Source of the DNA: Haladaptatus halobius
GTDB lineage: Archaea > Halobacteriota > Halobacteria > Halobacteriales > Haladaptataceae
Length of the DNA stretch: 64,000 nucleotides
Direction: 5' to 3'
NCBI RefSeq assembly: GCF_020618475.1
Contig: NZ_CP085337.1
Coordinates: forward strand, 682,001-746,000
Shown: piece after piece, positions 43,622-53,407 of the stretch
Layout of the letters: the number at the start of each line of letters is the position of its first letter
How positions within the stretch are numbered: the stretch's first letter is position 1
Program-made: the position numbers and the translations under genes
Notes under the pieces: model-generated
Told to the model about the DNA's origin: nothing
Seen by the model: only the letters and a program-made list of their open reading frames with translations
Databases searched by the model: none

Positions 43622-43897
43622 CTACGGATCATCGGCCTTGAACTCAACGGCATTCTCACTTGAGACGGTGATCCAGTATCCCGCATACTGAAACGAAACT
43701 GAGCCGCGTGCTCGCGTCGTCCCATCTGCCTGGGGCGCAAATAGTGCATCAAGTGCCTCCGGATCAATCGCATTGTACAATGGCTCAAGGTCATTTGGCG
43801 ACTGTCCTTTTGCGTCTACAATCGCGGTGATGACTCTCTCACTGAGTGAACGAGGCGCATTAGTAGGTGATCCCGTATCGGTGTCAGTTGAATGCAT
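43622..43897 (-). CDS. HalOD1 output-domain protein
   Basis: The ATG at 43897 (MHSTDTDTGSPTNAP) gives 91 residues; the frame is open further upstream but those residues (WWRQILWGVKQQ and so on) do not belong to the domain. SLSERVITAIVDAKGQSPND, LEPLYNAIDPEALDALFAPQ and VSFQYAGYWITVSSENAVEF are the HalOD1 pattern. It is convergent with a DUF7344 gene. Confidence 0.87.
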   Translation of the reverse strand: MHSTDTDTGSPTNAPRSLSERVITAIVDAKGQSPNDLEPLYNAIDPEALDALFAPQADGTTRARGSVSFQYAGYWITVSSENAVEFKADDP

Positions 43898-44448
43898 GTT
43901 ATGATTCCTTCTCCGAATAGTAGGACCAAACCCGGTCGATGATGGATTCAGCCACTGTTCCGTACGATCCACTCTATTAGAATCAGACTCAAATAACCCA
44001 TGGATATCCGAGCTGAATTGTTGCTTTACCCCCCACAGAATCTGCCTCCACCACGACCGCTCTTTCACCCAGACGGAACCACGTATCATTCATGCGCTTC
44101 ATTCGACAATTGTATCCTGAAAAGAGCCAGCACAGTGTATCTCTACGATAAAAGTGAGGCAGTGAACCCAGTCTTCGTCCGCCGATTTCGTCAGCCCACA
44201 ATACGGCTGAACTCCCAGGATCTCGACGGTGAGTAGTATTCGCACACAGATTGGAAAGAGGGTATCGGAGGCTCTCCACTTCCGCTTAGTAAAACAAGCG
44301 GGAGTGAATGCTGCCGATTATTGTATCGAATAGGTAGCGCATTGCGTTTTACTCATCGGTCTGCAATCGAAGATACTGGCGTGGTTCACCCCTCTGATCC
44401 CTAATTTGTACTGTGGGTGGGAGCTGCCAGAGTCGATATACGGTCGCA
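43898..44448. other. Gene-poor stretch
   Basis: No supported gene. CCACTTCCGCTTA at 44276 repeats a motif seen at 33594. A small stem (CCGCTT/AAGCGG) follows it. Confidence 0.45.
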
Positions 44449-44628
44449 ATGTCGGATTCAATGCCCTATACGGGGATCGTCATCATCGAGAATACGGCCG
44501 AAGACATCGAGCAAGGGAACGGAGTAGACGACGGTGATGGCCCGCCACAAAATCCGAGTAGCCTGCCAACCCCACCGGGAAGTGGGACGACAGTAACACA
44601 GTTACGCCATTTTCTGCGACATAAATGA
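44449..44628 (+). CDS. Possible 59-residue acidic protein
   Basis: The frame from 44449 reads MSDSMPYTGIVIIENTAEDI and an acidic, Gly/Pro-rich middle (NGVDDGDGPPQNPSS), ending RHFLRHK. Composition suits a haloarchaeal protein but no family is recognised, and the reverse-strand frame is also open. Weak call. Confidence 0.3.
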   Translation: MSDSMPYTGIVIIENTAEDIEQGNGVDDGDGPPQNPSSLPTPPGSGTTVTQLRHFLRHK

Positions 44629-44703
44629 GATACTGATACAGAATAGTAACCAACATTGCTATCGTCTCTCTTAGCATACTTTTGGTTAAGAGAGTGACCG
44701 GTG

Positions 44704-45102
44704 ATGCCGACGATCCCCACGCCACCCGCTTCGCTCCCAAAGTACCTTGCTGAAGGCCTACAAAAACAGGATTCGGAGACGCTGAAGGACGTTCAGGAGT
44801 ACGCCACAGAACTCCGATTGTATCAAGCGGCACAGACAGGCCTCGATCGACCCAAGGCAGGCGACACAACCGACAACTCCGCCGATGTCGCCAACATTGC
44901 CGACGAACTTCTCATCAAGGTCAGGGAGAATGAGATCTCGGAGGAGGTGGCCGATTGGGACGAAATCGTCGAGAAGGGTGTCCCCGCGCGGGCGACACTG
45001 ACGACGAAGACAATTAACGATAACCAATACTACTATTTCCAGTGGCGGGAGGGTGAGCAAGTGAAATCACAGTATGTCGCACCTGTAACACCGAAGCGAT
45101 AG
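44704..45102 (+). CDS. DUF6788-like haloarchaeal protein
   Basis: The ATG at 44704 is preferred over a GTG at 44701. The 132-residue protein opens MPTIPTPPASLPKYLAEGLQ, which I recall as the start of a widespread haloarchaeal hypothetical family (DUF6788-like). An N-terminal helix pair (DSETLKDVQEYATELRLYQ) is followed by a Gln/Asp-rich linker and a C-terminal beta-rich part (NDNQYYYFQWREGEQVKSQY). Other members have a zinc-binding cysteine segment there, which this one lacks. Function unknown. Confidence 0.6.
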   Translation: MPTIPTPPASLPKYLAEGLQKQDSETLKDVQEYATELRLYQAAQTGLDRPKAGDTTDNSADVANIADELLIKVRENEISEEVADWDEIVEKGVPARATLTTKTINDNQYYYFQWREGEQVKSQYVAPVTPKR

Positions 45103-45176
45103 AGTAGATGAGGCTGGGTTCGTCCGATGGTCCGTCGTCAATAGTGAGGCCGTTAGGCCGTGCAGGGCTTGGTAGT

Positions 45177-47603
45177 TCATTCTTTACCTGTTGCATCGAA
45201 CGTAAGTCGATACGGCCAACCAAGATATTGCATCGCGTTTGGTTGTGTTGGATCGACATCCCATGGCCAACACTCCAAAAGATACTCCTCTGTCTCATGA
45301 TCGACGCGAACGATTCCGTAGCCTTCACGTTTTAATTGGCGATCACCAATGTACTGCCCTTGAGCTTGTCCGTTTCGATAGGCTTGAAACGATATTTTTG
45401 GGTTCGCGACGGCCAACATCCGAAGGTCGTTTCCGAAGGCATCCGTGAAATCCCCCGTATGTGGGTAGCCAGTTCCATTTGGGAGGGGATCATCCGGTTC
45501 GAACCACCGTTGGAAAGTCGTCCCACCAGCCGGTCCAGAAAACTGGACGACTCCGTCAGTATAGCTGTCGATCCCATGCCGAATAAGTGTCGCAACGTGT
45601 TGGTCACCGGAGAGAACAAGCGCACCTGCTCTACGCAATAATTCGATTGCTCGATCACGACCGACCTTCGGATAGCCATTGGTGTCATATTCCCATAGTG
45701 GTTGTCCGTTAGGGTTCGTTTGCGCACATGCAAAGCAGGTCTGTGTTAGACAAATAGTCGGAGAGTCTGTCGTCTGCGCCCACTCAGTCAAGAATTTTTC
45801 TTGACGTTCGCCAAGCAGTTCTGTTCCTTGGGCACCGACGGGAAGAACCGACGGTGGCGGGGATTTGAATTTTCGATCTTCAATGAGAGCGAAATCTATG
45901 TTACCATATTGAAAGGCGCTGTAATACACGTGAATTCCGTTTGAGAGTGGAGTTGGATCATACGCATCGGGATTATGTCCACATTGGATGCGTTGGATCC
46001 GATTAATGAATTCTGTGCTTCCGAGATAGCCACCGCCATCAACGCCTCGTAGGAGAGAGTCCTCTCCGCCATTCCCCCACACATTCCATTGATAGATATC
46101 GTGATCATCAACCAGCACCACGGCCGGAATATTGCGAGTGAGATCGCGGAATGCCCAGAGCCAAAGGTACCATTTATATAAAAAATCTAATTCGGGATCC
46201 GTTCGGTCTTCTACTCGGGTCGGGCTTTGCCCATACACTTGATCACCAGCGAACACCAAGAGATCAGGATCATGTTGCGCTGAATTTTGTATGAGTTCTT
46301 GGTGGGGGAAATAGATATTCTCGGTTGTATATCTGCCAAGTGCCGACGAGCGGGGATGACCGCGAAGGCGAGTTCCAGCTTCAAGACGGCGAGCACTGGG
46401 AAGTACACAACTGAACAAGCCAATCGTTACTTCACTTGTCTCGTCCGGCTCTTTTGGAACTCGTCCAGAGTACGTCCATGAGCGGCCATTGTAATCGTCA
46501 TAGACCACCCGATATTCCCACTCTTGTGTTGTATCCCACTTTTCAACTCGGAAAAGAGCCGTATATCCCGAATCGAGAGTCTGTTCTTGTCCCATTCGCC
46601 AGGAGGTATCGCTATTCGCGGGTCGATACTCAAAACGAACGGTCTGTGGTGCCTCAGTGCCTATTGGCATGAGTTGCGCCGTAAGTTTCAGCACGTCGTC
46701 ATCGATCGAGTAGAGTGTCCCCAAAATGGGTTTGAGCGCACGTTCTGGATGAACCTCGATCTTCTCACCGCCTGTGTGAAGATCCTCGAACCACCATCGA
46801 GTGCCTGCCGTCTGAGACGGTGGTGACGAAACGAGCGCAATTCCACCTTTGAGTTCAGCTTCGGGTACATTACGCCGAATCGCTCCCGCAATGAGTTCCT
46901 TGCTGTCTGCATCATGTGCAGTGAGTTCAAGATCGAATCGTCCTGTTTTTCGAGGGAGAATATCCAGCGAGAGAATAATCTCGTCATCGGTCGTTGGCTC
47001 TGTAGGAGCAGGCGCCCTTGGATCGGTCTGAGCAGGGAGTTCAGCGAACTGAAGCGGGGCACGTTCATTCGTATGCTCGCGAAACCGAGTACGACCATCC
47101 GTCTCGAAGGTACAAAGAGTCCCCCCACCTTGACCGGAACCTCGTTGTGCAAGTGCCGCAGCTCGATGATCTAACTCACCACCACCAATGCCGATTAGAA
47201 ACCCACAAAATCCACTACCTTGCTCTTCTTGAGCGATACCTGTCTTTACTTGCAGATGACCCGCTTTATTTCCTTTACCAATTTCTCGCGTCAGAAGCGC
47301 AACTGTCCGAACTTCAGCATTCTTATCACCGTTTAAACACTCGATTCGACCGTTCTTTAAACGCCAGTCTTGTAGTCGATTGCCCCAGAAATGTGGCCCT
47401 AGCCAGTGAGTATCTCCAACGCTTTGTGAGTCAGAAACTGGAGTGAAATCTCCATTCAGCCAGGGATCCAATGTGACGTGTCCACCACCGCTAACCAGTA
47501 TTCCGCCGCTGAGCACCATCGCCCCTCCAGCAGCCGCCTTCAGGAGAGAACGACGGGATAGTGTAAATTGAATGTCTTGGGAACCATCCGGATCGGGTTT
47601 CAT
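45177..47603 (-). CDS. PhoD-like metallophosphatase, Tat-exported
   Basis: The 808-residue protein has a twin-arginine signal (TLSRRSLLKAAAGGAMVLSG, about 14-33). A long N-terminal beta-rich region (about 50-400) is followed by the metallophosphatase core: DLLVFAGDQVYG (first metal Asp), VVLVDDHDIYQWNVWG and ALVLSGDQHVATL (metal Asp/His). These are the PhoD/alkaline phosphatase D motifs, a calcium/iron-dependent extracellular phosphodiesterase/phosphatase. The protein is longer than ordinary PhoD (about 500), so the N-terminal part may bind substrate or the cell surface. Likely role: phosphate scavenging outside the cell. It stands alone. Confidence 0.87.
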   Translation of the reverse strand: MKPDPDGSQDIQFTLSRRSLLKAAAGGAMVLSGGILVSGGGHVTLDPWLNGDFTPVSDSQSVGDTHWLGPHFWGNRLQDWRLKNGRIECLNGDKNAEVRTVALLTREIGKGNKAGHLQVKTGIAQEEQGSGFCGFLIGIGGGELDHRAAALAQRGSGQGGGTLCTFETDGRTRFREHTNERAPLQFAELPAQTDPRAPAPTEPTTDDEIILSLDILPRKTGRFDLELTAHDADSKELIAGAIRRNVPEAELKGGIALVSSPPSQTAGTRWWFEDLHTGGEKIEVHPERALKPILGTLYSIDDDVLKLTAQLMPIGTEAPQTVRFEYRPANSDTSWRMGQEQTLDSGYTALFRVEKWDTTQEWEYRVVYDDYNGRSWTYSGRVPKEPDETSEVTIGLFSCVLPSARRLEAGTRLRGHPRSSALGRYTTENIYFPHQELIQNSAQHDPDLLVFAGDQVYGQSPTRVEDRTDPELDFLYKWYLWLWAFRDLTRNIPAVVLVDDHDIYQWNVWGNGGEDSLLRGVDGGGYLGSTEFINRIQRIQCGHNPDAYDPTPLSNGIHVYYSAFQYGNIDFALIEDRKFKSPPPSVLPVGAQGTELLGERQEKFLTEWAQTTDSPTICLTQTCFACAQTNPNGQPLWEYDTNGYPKVGRDRAIELLRRAGALVLSGDQHVATLIRHGIDSYTDGVVQFSGPAGGTTFQRWFEPDDPLPNGTGYPHTGDFTDAFGNDLRMLAVANPKISFQAYRNGQAQGQYIGDRQLKREGYGIVRVDHETEEYLLECWPWDVDPTQPNAMQYLGWPYRLTFDATGKE

Positions 47604-47922
47604 TCGTATGCAAATATACTGGTTCTATTTATTAAAAGCACAACTCTAAGTTCGGTTTGACGAGACATAATGGAACTTGAAATACTGTAGCCTAAAAGGA
47701 TAAGAGTTCATCGTTTATATAGTTCCTCAAGCCGGGATAAACAAACTGCCGTTCCATGATATCCGAGTCTACAACCGGAGAGCGGTCATAGCCGGAAACT
47801 CGGATTTACGGATCACTCTGAGAATCCCGTCACCGCTCACTTTCTCCACAAACCGTCCGTGCACGTATCCGATGAGATACTTAGCGGAACGTATTTTGCG
47901 GTACTCTTTGTGATTAACCGTA

Positions 47923-48089
47923 GGAGTGATGAAGTAATGCAGCCCGACCACGCATATTCGATCGAACCTGGAACATATATTCCTAATAAGACGGAGTATC
48001 GACACTCTAACGCTATTCTCAGTATCGAGGATGGTGCCGAACAGATCACCGATTATTCACGCGGTCTTGAGGAGAATATCATTCGATGA
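47923..48089 (+). pseudogene. C-terminal fragment of an M24 peptidase
   Basis: The frame reads EVMQPDHAYSIEPGTYIPNK, then AILSIEDGAEQITDYSRGLE and stops at 48089. It matches the end of the intact M24 gene that follows (VITIEPGVYDPEKGGVRIED, NLTDYSRRL), including the metal-binding Glu of SIEPG. Its stop overlaps the start of the intact gene (ATGA). A tandem duplication followed by loss of the first copy's N-terminus explains this. Confidence 0.75.
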
Positions 48090-49243
48090 TGAACATGGTA
48101 GATCGACACACTTCGTTGCAGAACGCTATCGAGCAGGAACTACGCGAGCACGATGCCGATGTGTTCGTCCATATTGGCGATCGGTTTGATGATTTACTAC
48201 GGTATTTGACGCACTTTTCCGGGCCAGATCGGGATTATGCATTTGTGTATGCCAACGGTCGAAGCGTGTTATGTGCTCCCCGCCTCTTTGGAGAGCAAGC
48301 AAGACGCGAGTTTATCGGCGACCTCGTTCGAACCCATCGACAACAAGTTAGCTCACCGCCAGTAGCGCGAGCAGTTGAAACAATCAACGAGTTCACCACC
48401 ACAAATCGGATTTTAGTCCCAGCTCATGTGTCCTATCACTCCGTTTCCTCATTAGAAGATGACTTCGAAGTAATTACCACTAGTTCCGACTTTGGACGGG
48501 CACAGAAGACAACGTGGGAACGCAACCAGATCGAGTCCGTTCAGACTGTGGCGCAACATGGAATGGCTCGTGCTGAAGCTGTCTTAGCGGATGCATCAAT
48601 TCACGAAGGGGCAGTTCATTGGGAAGGAGAATTGTTGACCACCGAACGTCTTCGACGAGAAGTAAATGCCGTTCTTGCAAATCATGGTATTCAGGATGCT
48701 GGAAATACTGTTATCGGTGCTGGGACCTCCTGTAGTGATCTTCATTTTACTGGTGATGACGAAATCCATGCAGACGAAACGATCTTATTAGATATCTCAC
48801 CTCGTGGCAAAAGCGGCTTCTATGCTGATTTAACTCGAACATTCGTTGTCGGAGAGATCGATACATGGACTCGAGCAGCTTACGACGCCGTCCGTGAAGC
48901 GCAAGATGCTGCGTTTTCTGCCCTCGAATCTGGTGCAGGCATCGAAGCAAAGACAGTCCACGAGGCTGTGAGTGCGGTGCTTTACGACCATGGCTTCGCT
49001 GTAGGCGATGTCTCTATCGGGATGTATCATGGAACCGGTCATGGTGTCGGTCTTTCTCTCCATGAAGCACCATCGTTGTCGAGGGACGAAGTACTCAAAG
49101 AGGGTCATGTGATCACGATTGAACCTGGCGTTTATGACCCCGAGAAGGGAGGAGTTCGTATTGAAGACCTTATTATGGTTACGCAGTCCGGTTATGAGAA
49201 TCTGACCGATTATTCACGTCGCCTTGCCCCATCTACCAGATAA
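48086..49243 (+). CDS. M24-family metallopeptidase (Xaa-Pro peptidase type)
   Basis: The 385-residue protein has the creatinase N-terminal domain (about 10-145) and the pita-bread catalytic domain: LLDISPRGKSGFYADLTRTF (two Asp ligands), YHGTGHGVGLSLHE (His ligand), TIEPGVYDPEKGGVRIED (two Glu ligands). Such enzymes remove N-terminal residues preceding proline, or act on related dipeptides. MMN at the start gives two adjacent ATG options. It follows a remnant of its own paralogue. Cytoplasmic, dinuclear metal. Confidence 0.92.
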   Translation: MMNMVDRHTSLQNAIEQELREHDADVFVHIGDRFDDLLRYLTHFSGPDRDYAFVYANGRSVLCAPRLFGEQARREFIGDLVRTHRQQVSSPPVARAVETINEFTTTNRILVPAHVSYHSVSSLEDDFEVITTSSDFGRAQKTTWERNQIESVQTVAQHGMARAEAVLADASIHEGAVHWEGELLTTERLRREVNAVLANHGIQDAGNTVIGAGTSCSDLHFTGDDEIHADETILLDISPRGKSGFYADLTRTFVVGEIDTWTRAAYDAVREAQDAAFSALESGAGIEAKTVHEAVSAVLYDHGFAVGDVSIGMYHGTGHGVGLSLHEAPSLSRDEVLKEGHVITIEPGVYDPEKGGVRIEDLIMVTQSGYENLTDYSRRLAPSTR

Positions 49244-49575
49244 GTGATATATTTGACTTGAGTCTCCAGTGGACGAGACGCCTTACTGTATCTCCTTCAG
49301 TGAGCGGACGGTACGGACATGATTCATGCCGTCTCACAACCCAAGTCTTCGATGCTGACTGCAAAAATGAATCGCGCCCTTCATTGACGGTAATTCGGTA
49401 CCCAGAGCTTGCCAGATCTTGACCCTCGTCGAAAGGCGATTCAAACGCAGTCATACACTTCCCTCAGAGGCAGTCGCAAATAATCCTCAACAGTTTCCGT
49501 TCGCCGTGCGGTCAGTCGGCAATATCACTGCTACTTCCACAAATACTATCGCTTCTATCAACGAATCGTCTACCA
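49244..49575. other. Intergenic stretch without supported gene
   Basis: About 330 bases with no motif-bearing frame. The AT-rich segment just before 49576 presumably holds the promoter of the dehydrogenase gene. Confidence 0.5.
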
Positions 49576-50595
49576 ATGCACGCTGCTGCATTCACTGAAT
49601 TGACCGGACCCGACGGTGTGAGCGTAATCGAACGCCCTGACCCAAAACCCGGCCCGGGAGAAGCGGTCGTCGACGTCGACGCTTGTGCGATCAACCGCCA
49701 CGACCTTTGGATCCTCGAAGGGGACTCCGCGATGGTCGACGCCGACGATCTCCCATTCGTGAGCGGTCTTGACGTGGCTGGAGTAGTTCGGGCCGTAGGC
49801 GATGACGTTGCGGTCGATATCAGGCTCGGCGACCGAGTCGTCCTGTGTCCGAACGAGACCTGTGGGCACTGTCAGTTCTGCCGCGACGGCCCCGAGAACC
49901 TCTGTGAGCAGTTCTCACTGTACCACGGAGGGCTTGCCGAGTCCGCGCGTGTCGCGGCCGACCGCCTCATCGTCCTTCCCGACTCGGTCGAGACGACGAC
50001 CGCAGCCGCCCTCCCTACAGCATACATGACAGCGTATCATATGCTCCGCCGTGCGGAGGTCGGTCCGGGCGATCTTGTCTTCGTCCCCGGTGTGACGGGT
50101 GGAGTCGGCGTTGCGAGCATCCAGCTCGCCGACATGATGGGTGCTCAGACGGTGGGAACGTCCGCCTCGGCGGCGAAACTCGATCAGGTCGAAAAGATAG
50201 GTCTTGATCACCCCATCGAAGAGACAGATCCCGACGCGATCCGCGAGGCTGTCCAGGAAATCGGCACGATCGATTCAGTGATTAACCACCTCGGCGGACC
50301 GTACACCGCAGTCGGCTTGGACGTCATGCGTCGCGGCGGGCGGATGGTAATTTGCGGACGCACCGCCGGCAGTATGTCCGAAATCGATATCCCCAACCTA
50401 TTTCTCGGACACAAGCGCGTCGAAGGGAGCACAATGGGGACTCAGCATGAACTGGAAAAGTTGGTGGACCTAGTCGCCAGTGGTGACCTCTCGCCCGAAA
50501 CCGACGCAACCTACCCCCTCGAAGAAACTGGCGCAGCGTTCACTGCGATGAGCGAGCGCGAGAGCGTTGGAAAATTGGTTGTCACGGCTGAGTAG
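49576..50595 (+). CDS. Zinc-binding alcohol dehydrogenase (MDR family)
   Basis: The 339-residue protein has the GroES-like N-terminal domain with CAINRHDLWILEG (catalytic zinc ligand region replaced as in quinone-oxidoreductase-like members), GLDVAGVVRAVGDDV, and the structural-zinc lobe CGHCQFCRDGPENLC (four Cys). The Rossmann part has PGVTGGVGVASIQLA (GxGxxG variant). Substrate could be an alcohol, enoyl compound or quinone. The first catalytic Cys is present as DACAINRHD. It is monocistronic. Confidence 0.9.
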   Translation: MHAAAFTELTGPDGVSVIERPDPKPGPGEAVVDVDACAINRHDLWILEGDSAMVDADDLPFVSGLDVAGVVRAVGDDVAVDIRLGDRVVLCPNETCGHCQFCRDGPENLCEQFSLYHGGLAESARVAADRLIVLPDSVETTTAAALPTAYMTAYHMLRRAEVGPGDLVFVPGVTGGVGVASIQLADMMGAQTVGTSASAAKLDQVEKIGLDHPIEETDPDAIREAVQEIGTIDSVINHLGGPYTAVGLDVMRRGGRMVICGRTAGSMSEIDIPNLFLGHKRVEGSTMGTQHELEKLVDLVASGDLSPETDATYPLEETGAAFTAMSERESVGKLVVTAE

Positions 50596-50949
50596 TGGAC
50601 ATCGTCTGCAGTCGTTGACAGATCGACAAAAGCGCTATGGTTCTGGTGACCCCAGGGTGTTCATCACGTCATCCACGATGCTCCACTAGGCGGTGACGAC
50701 ATAGCGATGGCACTCTTCTAGGACAGTGTCGGAGGTGCCGATAGGTAACCCCAATGATTAATGGTGATTAGCGTCCCATTCGATAGTCGAGTCGATTACT
50801 GGCGACGGATAATACACTGGTGCTCAGATATTGTCCGATTATCTGCATACCTCGAAACTCGAACGACAGTACTAACTCCAGTGGTATAATGAATACGGGA
50901 TAGTGTCGATGGTATCTGGTCGTTCACTATTTGGAGGCCTGGCTGCCCA
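50596..50949. other. Intergenic stretch without supported gene
   Basis: No motif-bearing frame or repeat is seen; it carries the promoter of the MFS transporter gene. Confidence 0.5.
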
Positions 50950-52167
50950 GTGAGGCGTCCACAGACAGTCGTATTTGCCGTTATCATAAGTACATTCTTT
51001 GTCGGATTCGGCGGTGGCGTAATTTTCCCCGTTCTTCCAAACTTAGGGGCCATTCTCAACATCTCGCCGTTTCTTGTCGGACTTATTCTGAGTGCAAATC
51101 GATTTGCCCGAATCGTAGCGAACGCGCCCGCTGGATCACTTGTTGACCAGTTCGGCACTCGACTTCCGTTCGTAGTCGGTCTCTTCGTTGAAGGTTTTGC
51201 AACGCTCGGCTATGTGGTTGCGCTCAACTCTGACGTCCCAGAAATCTGGTTCCTTGGAGCGCGTGTATTTTGGGGTCTCGGAAGTGCACTCGTGTTCGCG
51301 ACGGCATATACCATCGCTGCCGACGTGAGCGACAGTCAATCACGAGGGACAAATATGGGAATCGTCCGTGGTGGGATTACACTTGGGTTCCCTGCTGGCC
51401 TCGTTATGGGAGGGATTGTAAGCGATATGTACACTGTTGCAACCGCGTTTGCTCTTGCAGCAGTCTTCGCTCTTATTGCAGGTGTACTCGCGTATCTACT
51501 GGTTCCAGAGACTCACGTCTCAGAACACCGCAGTACAGTCTCCCCGTTGGATGTCGATACGAGCATCCCAACAGTCACGATTGGACTTGTGAACTTCGGG
51601 CTCTTTTTCGCGTATCTCGGTGCTCTCTTCGCCACGCTCGTTTTGTTCATAGAGGCCCATAATTTCGGTATCTGGGGCTATGGGCCGCAGGGCATGTCGG
51701 GTCTGTTAATGGCAGTGACGGTACTCGCTGCGTCAGGCTTCATGCTTGGTGGCGGTAAAATCAGTGATATGTACGGTACTCGTGTCCCTGTATTGCTGAT
51801 ATTTCTCGTTCTTTCATTCGTTGGCTTCGTACTCTTAGCAATGGCTGGGTCTCTCTTAGAACTGGCCATCGCATGCATCTTCATTGGAGCTGGTCAGGGT
51901 GGAACCAGTGGGCCACTAATGGCACTACTAGCCGACCTTACACCGAACAAACGAATGGGTCGTGCAATGGGAACAAACAATGTATTAGGCGACATTGGTG
52001 GAGGGCTCGGACCAATGGTGGCACTCCCACTCATTGAGACAGTCGGATTCACGCCAGTATATGTTTCGTGTGCAGTAATCCCACTAGTCGCTGGATGCAT
52101 ACTCATCGGTGGTGTGTACTCTAAGACAAGAAGTTTCAACCCCCAGCCTGAGAGAGGGCAGAACTAG
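50950..52167 (+). CDS. Major facilitator superfamily transporter
   Basis: The GTG at 50950 gives 405 residues with twelve predicted spans. GSLVDQFGTRLPFVVGLFVE is the loop 2-3 motif A (GxLaDrfGrk), and ADVSDSQSRGTNMGIVRGGI is motif C-like in the middle. GGGKISDMYGTRVPVLLIFL repeats motif A in the second half. Substrate, drug or metabolite, cannot be told. The remnant of another MFS protein lies just downstream on the opposite strand. Confidence 0.9.
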   Translation: MRRPQTVVFAVIISTFFVGFGGGVIFPVLPNLGAILNISPFLVGLILSANRFARIVANAPAGSLVDQFGTRLPFVVGLFVEGFATLGYVVALNSDVPEIWFLGARVFWGLGSALVFATAYTIAADVSDSQSRGTNMGIVRGGITLGFPAGLVMGGIVSDMYTVATAFALAAVFALIAGVLAYLLVPETHVSEHRSTVSPLDVDTSIPTVTIGLVNFGLFFAYLGALFATLVLFIEAHNFGIWGYGPQGMSGLLMAVTVLAASGFMLGGGKISDMYGTRVPVLLIFLVLSFVGFVLLAMAGSLLELAIACIFIGAGQGGTSGPLMALLADLTPNKRMGRAMGTNNVLGDIGGGLGPMVALPLIETVGFTPVYVSCAVIPLVAGCILIGGVYSKTRSFNPQPERGQN

Positions 52168-52254
52168 GAAACTATGCAGGATGTTATTCGACACCTGAGA
52201 AGTAGATTAAACCACTCAATGTGTCTTAGCACTGAGCTTAGACTGGAAATGAGG

Positions 52255-52410
52255 TCACTCGGACGTCAGACGGTTAGCAACTCCGACTGTCACTGCACCG
52301 AAGACGCTGAGTACCCCACTCCTGCAAACGCCGGTGCGTAGCTGGAGAAGATGTCGTAGATGAGACCGGCAGAGGGCGGTGCTAGGAGTGTCGAAGACGA
52401 TGACTCAACA
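52255..52410 (-). pseudogene. C-terminal remnant of an MFS transporter, frameshifted
   Basis: One frame reads LLAPPSAGLIYDIFSSYAPA, the penultimate loop/span of MFS proteins (GPPxAGxIYDxFGSYxxAF). After a frameshift near 52325 another frame continues SGVLSVFGAVTVGVANRLTS and stops at 52255. The rest is lost. Confidence 0.55.
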
Positions 52411-52473
52411 CTTCTCAGCCAACGAGAACACAACAAGTCATGAGAAACAGTACTATTCGAAAAAGAAACCGTG

Positions 52474-53253
52474 TTAGGCCGCGGGACGGCCAGCGGGGGA
52501 GTCTTCATTAGTCAGTTCACCGCGTTCCTCATCATCCTGGGATTTGAGTTCGGTGTAGGCCGTCGCGAGCACAGCGGTCGAGAAGACCGTCGTGATGGCG
52601 CTGCCAGCTTGCACGAACACCAGTGCAATGATGTTGCCAGTGAGGCTTCCGCTCGCAAGCTCACCGAGACCGAAGACGAGATTGACAAGCACCGTGAGGA
52701 GCACTACTGCCACGCCCAACACGAATAGGTTGAGACGGTAGCCCCGCGTCAGTCCCCAACTGCTGCGGAACGCGGTGATGAAGTTCTGATCTTCGACGGC
52801 CACGTAGACCGTCCAGAACGCTAACGTCACGAGCAGGAAGATTCCCGGGATGATCAACGCAACGAAGCCTAAGGCGACGATGAGCCCGAAGACGATGGCA
52901 CCGACGAAGAGATTGATCGCGGCCCAGACCATGTTCCGGGTGAAGTACTCTCGCGGGAGGCGTTCGATTTCACTGCTCACGAACACGCGAATGGCTGCAA
53001 TGCTTACGACGAGCAATGCAATGCCGAGCACGAGCGAGACGAGACCGCCGACGAGAGGCGGGATGAGCAATGTTGGCTCCGCCTGGACGCTACCGGGAGT
53101 AAACCGCTGACTAGCGATCCATCGGGTGATACTGATTCCCAACACTCCGTTGAGCGCTGAGATAACGAAGACGATGCCCATGAGCAGCAATCCGTTCCGC
53201 TTTATGCTTCGACTGTAGCCCTGTTTGAGAATGCTTGTGATATTTATCGGCAT
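52474..53253 (-). CDS. Integral membrane protein (DUF7847-like)
   Basis: The 259-residue protein opens ITSILKQGYSRSIKRNGLLL, the amphipathic lead seen in haloarchaeal DUF7847/YciC-like proteins. Six hydrophobic segments follow, then VEDQNFITAFRSSWGLTRGY, a conserved loop (xxxAFRxSWxLTRG), and a hydrophilic tail. Function unknown; the family is thought to influence membrane homeostasis, though this is not established. It stands alone. Confidence 0.75.
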   Translation of the reverse strand: MPINITSILKQGYSRSIKRNGLLLMGIVFVISALNGVLGISITRWIASQRFTPGSVQAEPTLLIPPLVGGLVSLVLGIALLVVSIAAIRVFVSSEIERLPREYFTRNMVWAAINLFVGAIVFGLIVALGFVALIIPGIFLLVTLAFWTVYVAVEDQNFITAFRSSWGLTRGYRLNLFVLGVAVVLLTVLVNLVFGLGELASGSLTGNIIALVFVQAGSAITTVFSTAVLATAYTELKSQDDEERGELTNEDSPAGRPAA

Positions 53254-53407
53254 GATCAGCTATCTATAAAGTCGTGTGAGATGATATACGTAGCGAGTGG
53301 TTCCCATCTGGCGAGAATCGCGAGACAAAGATGGTGTTCAGTTATCCTACCGATGCACGCCGAATACCTTAATGGTATTAGATATCAGAATTCCCTAATT
53401 TTGGGTA

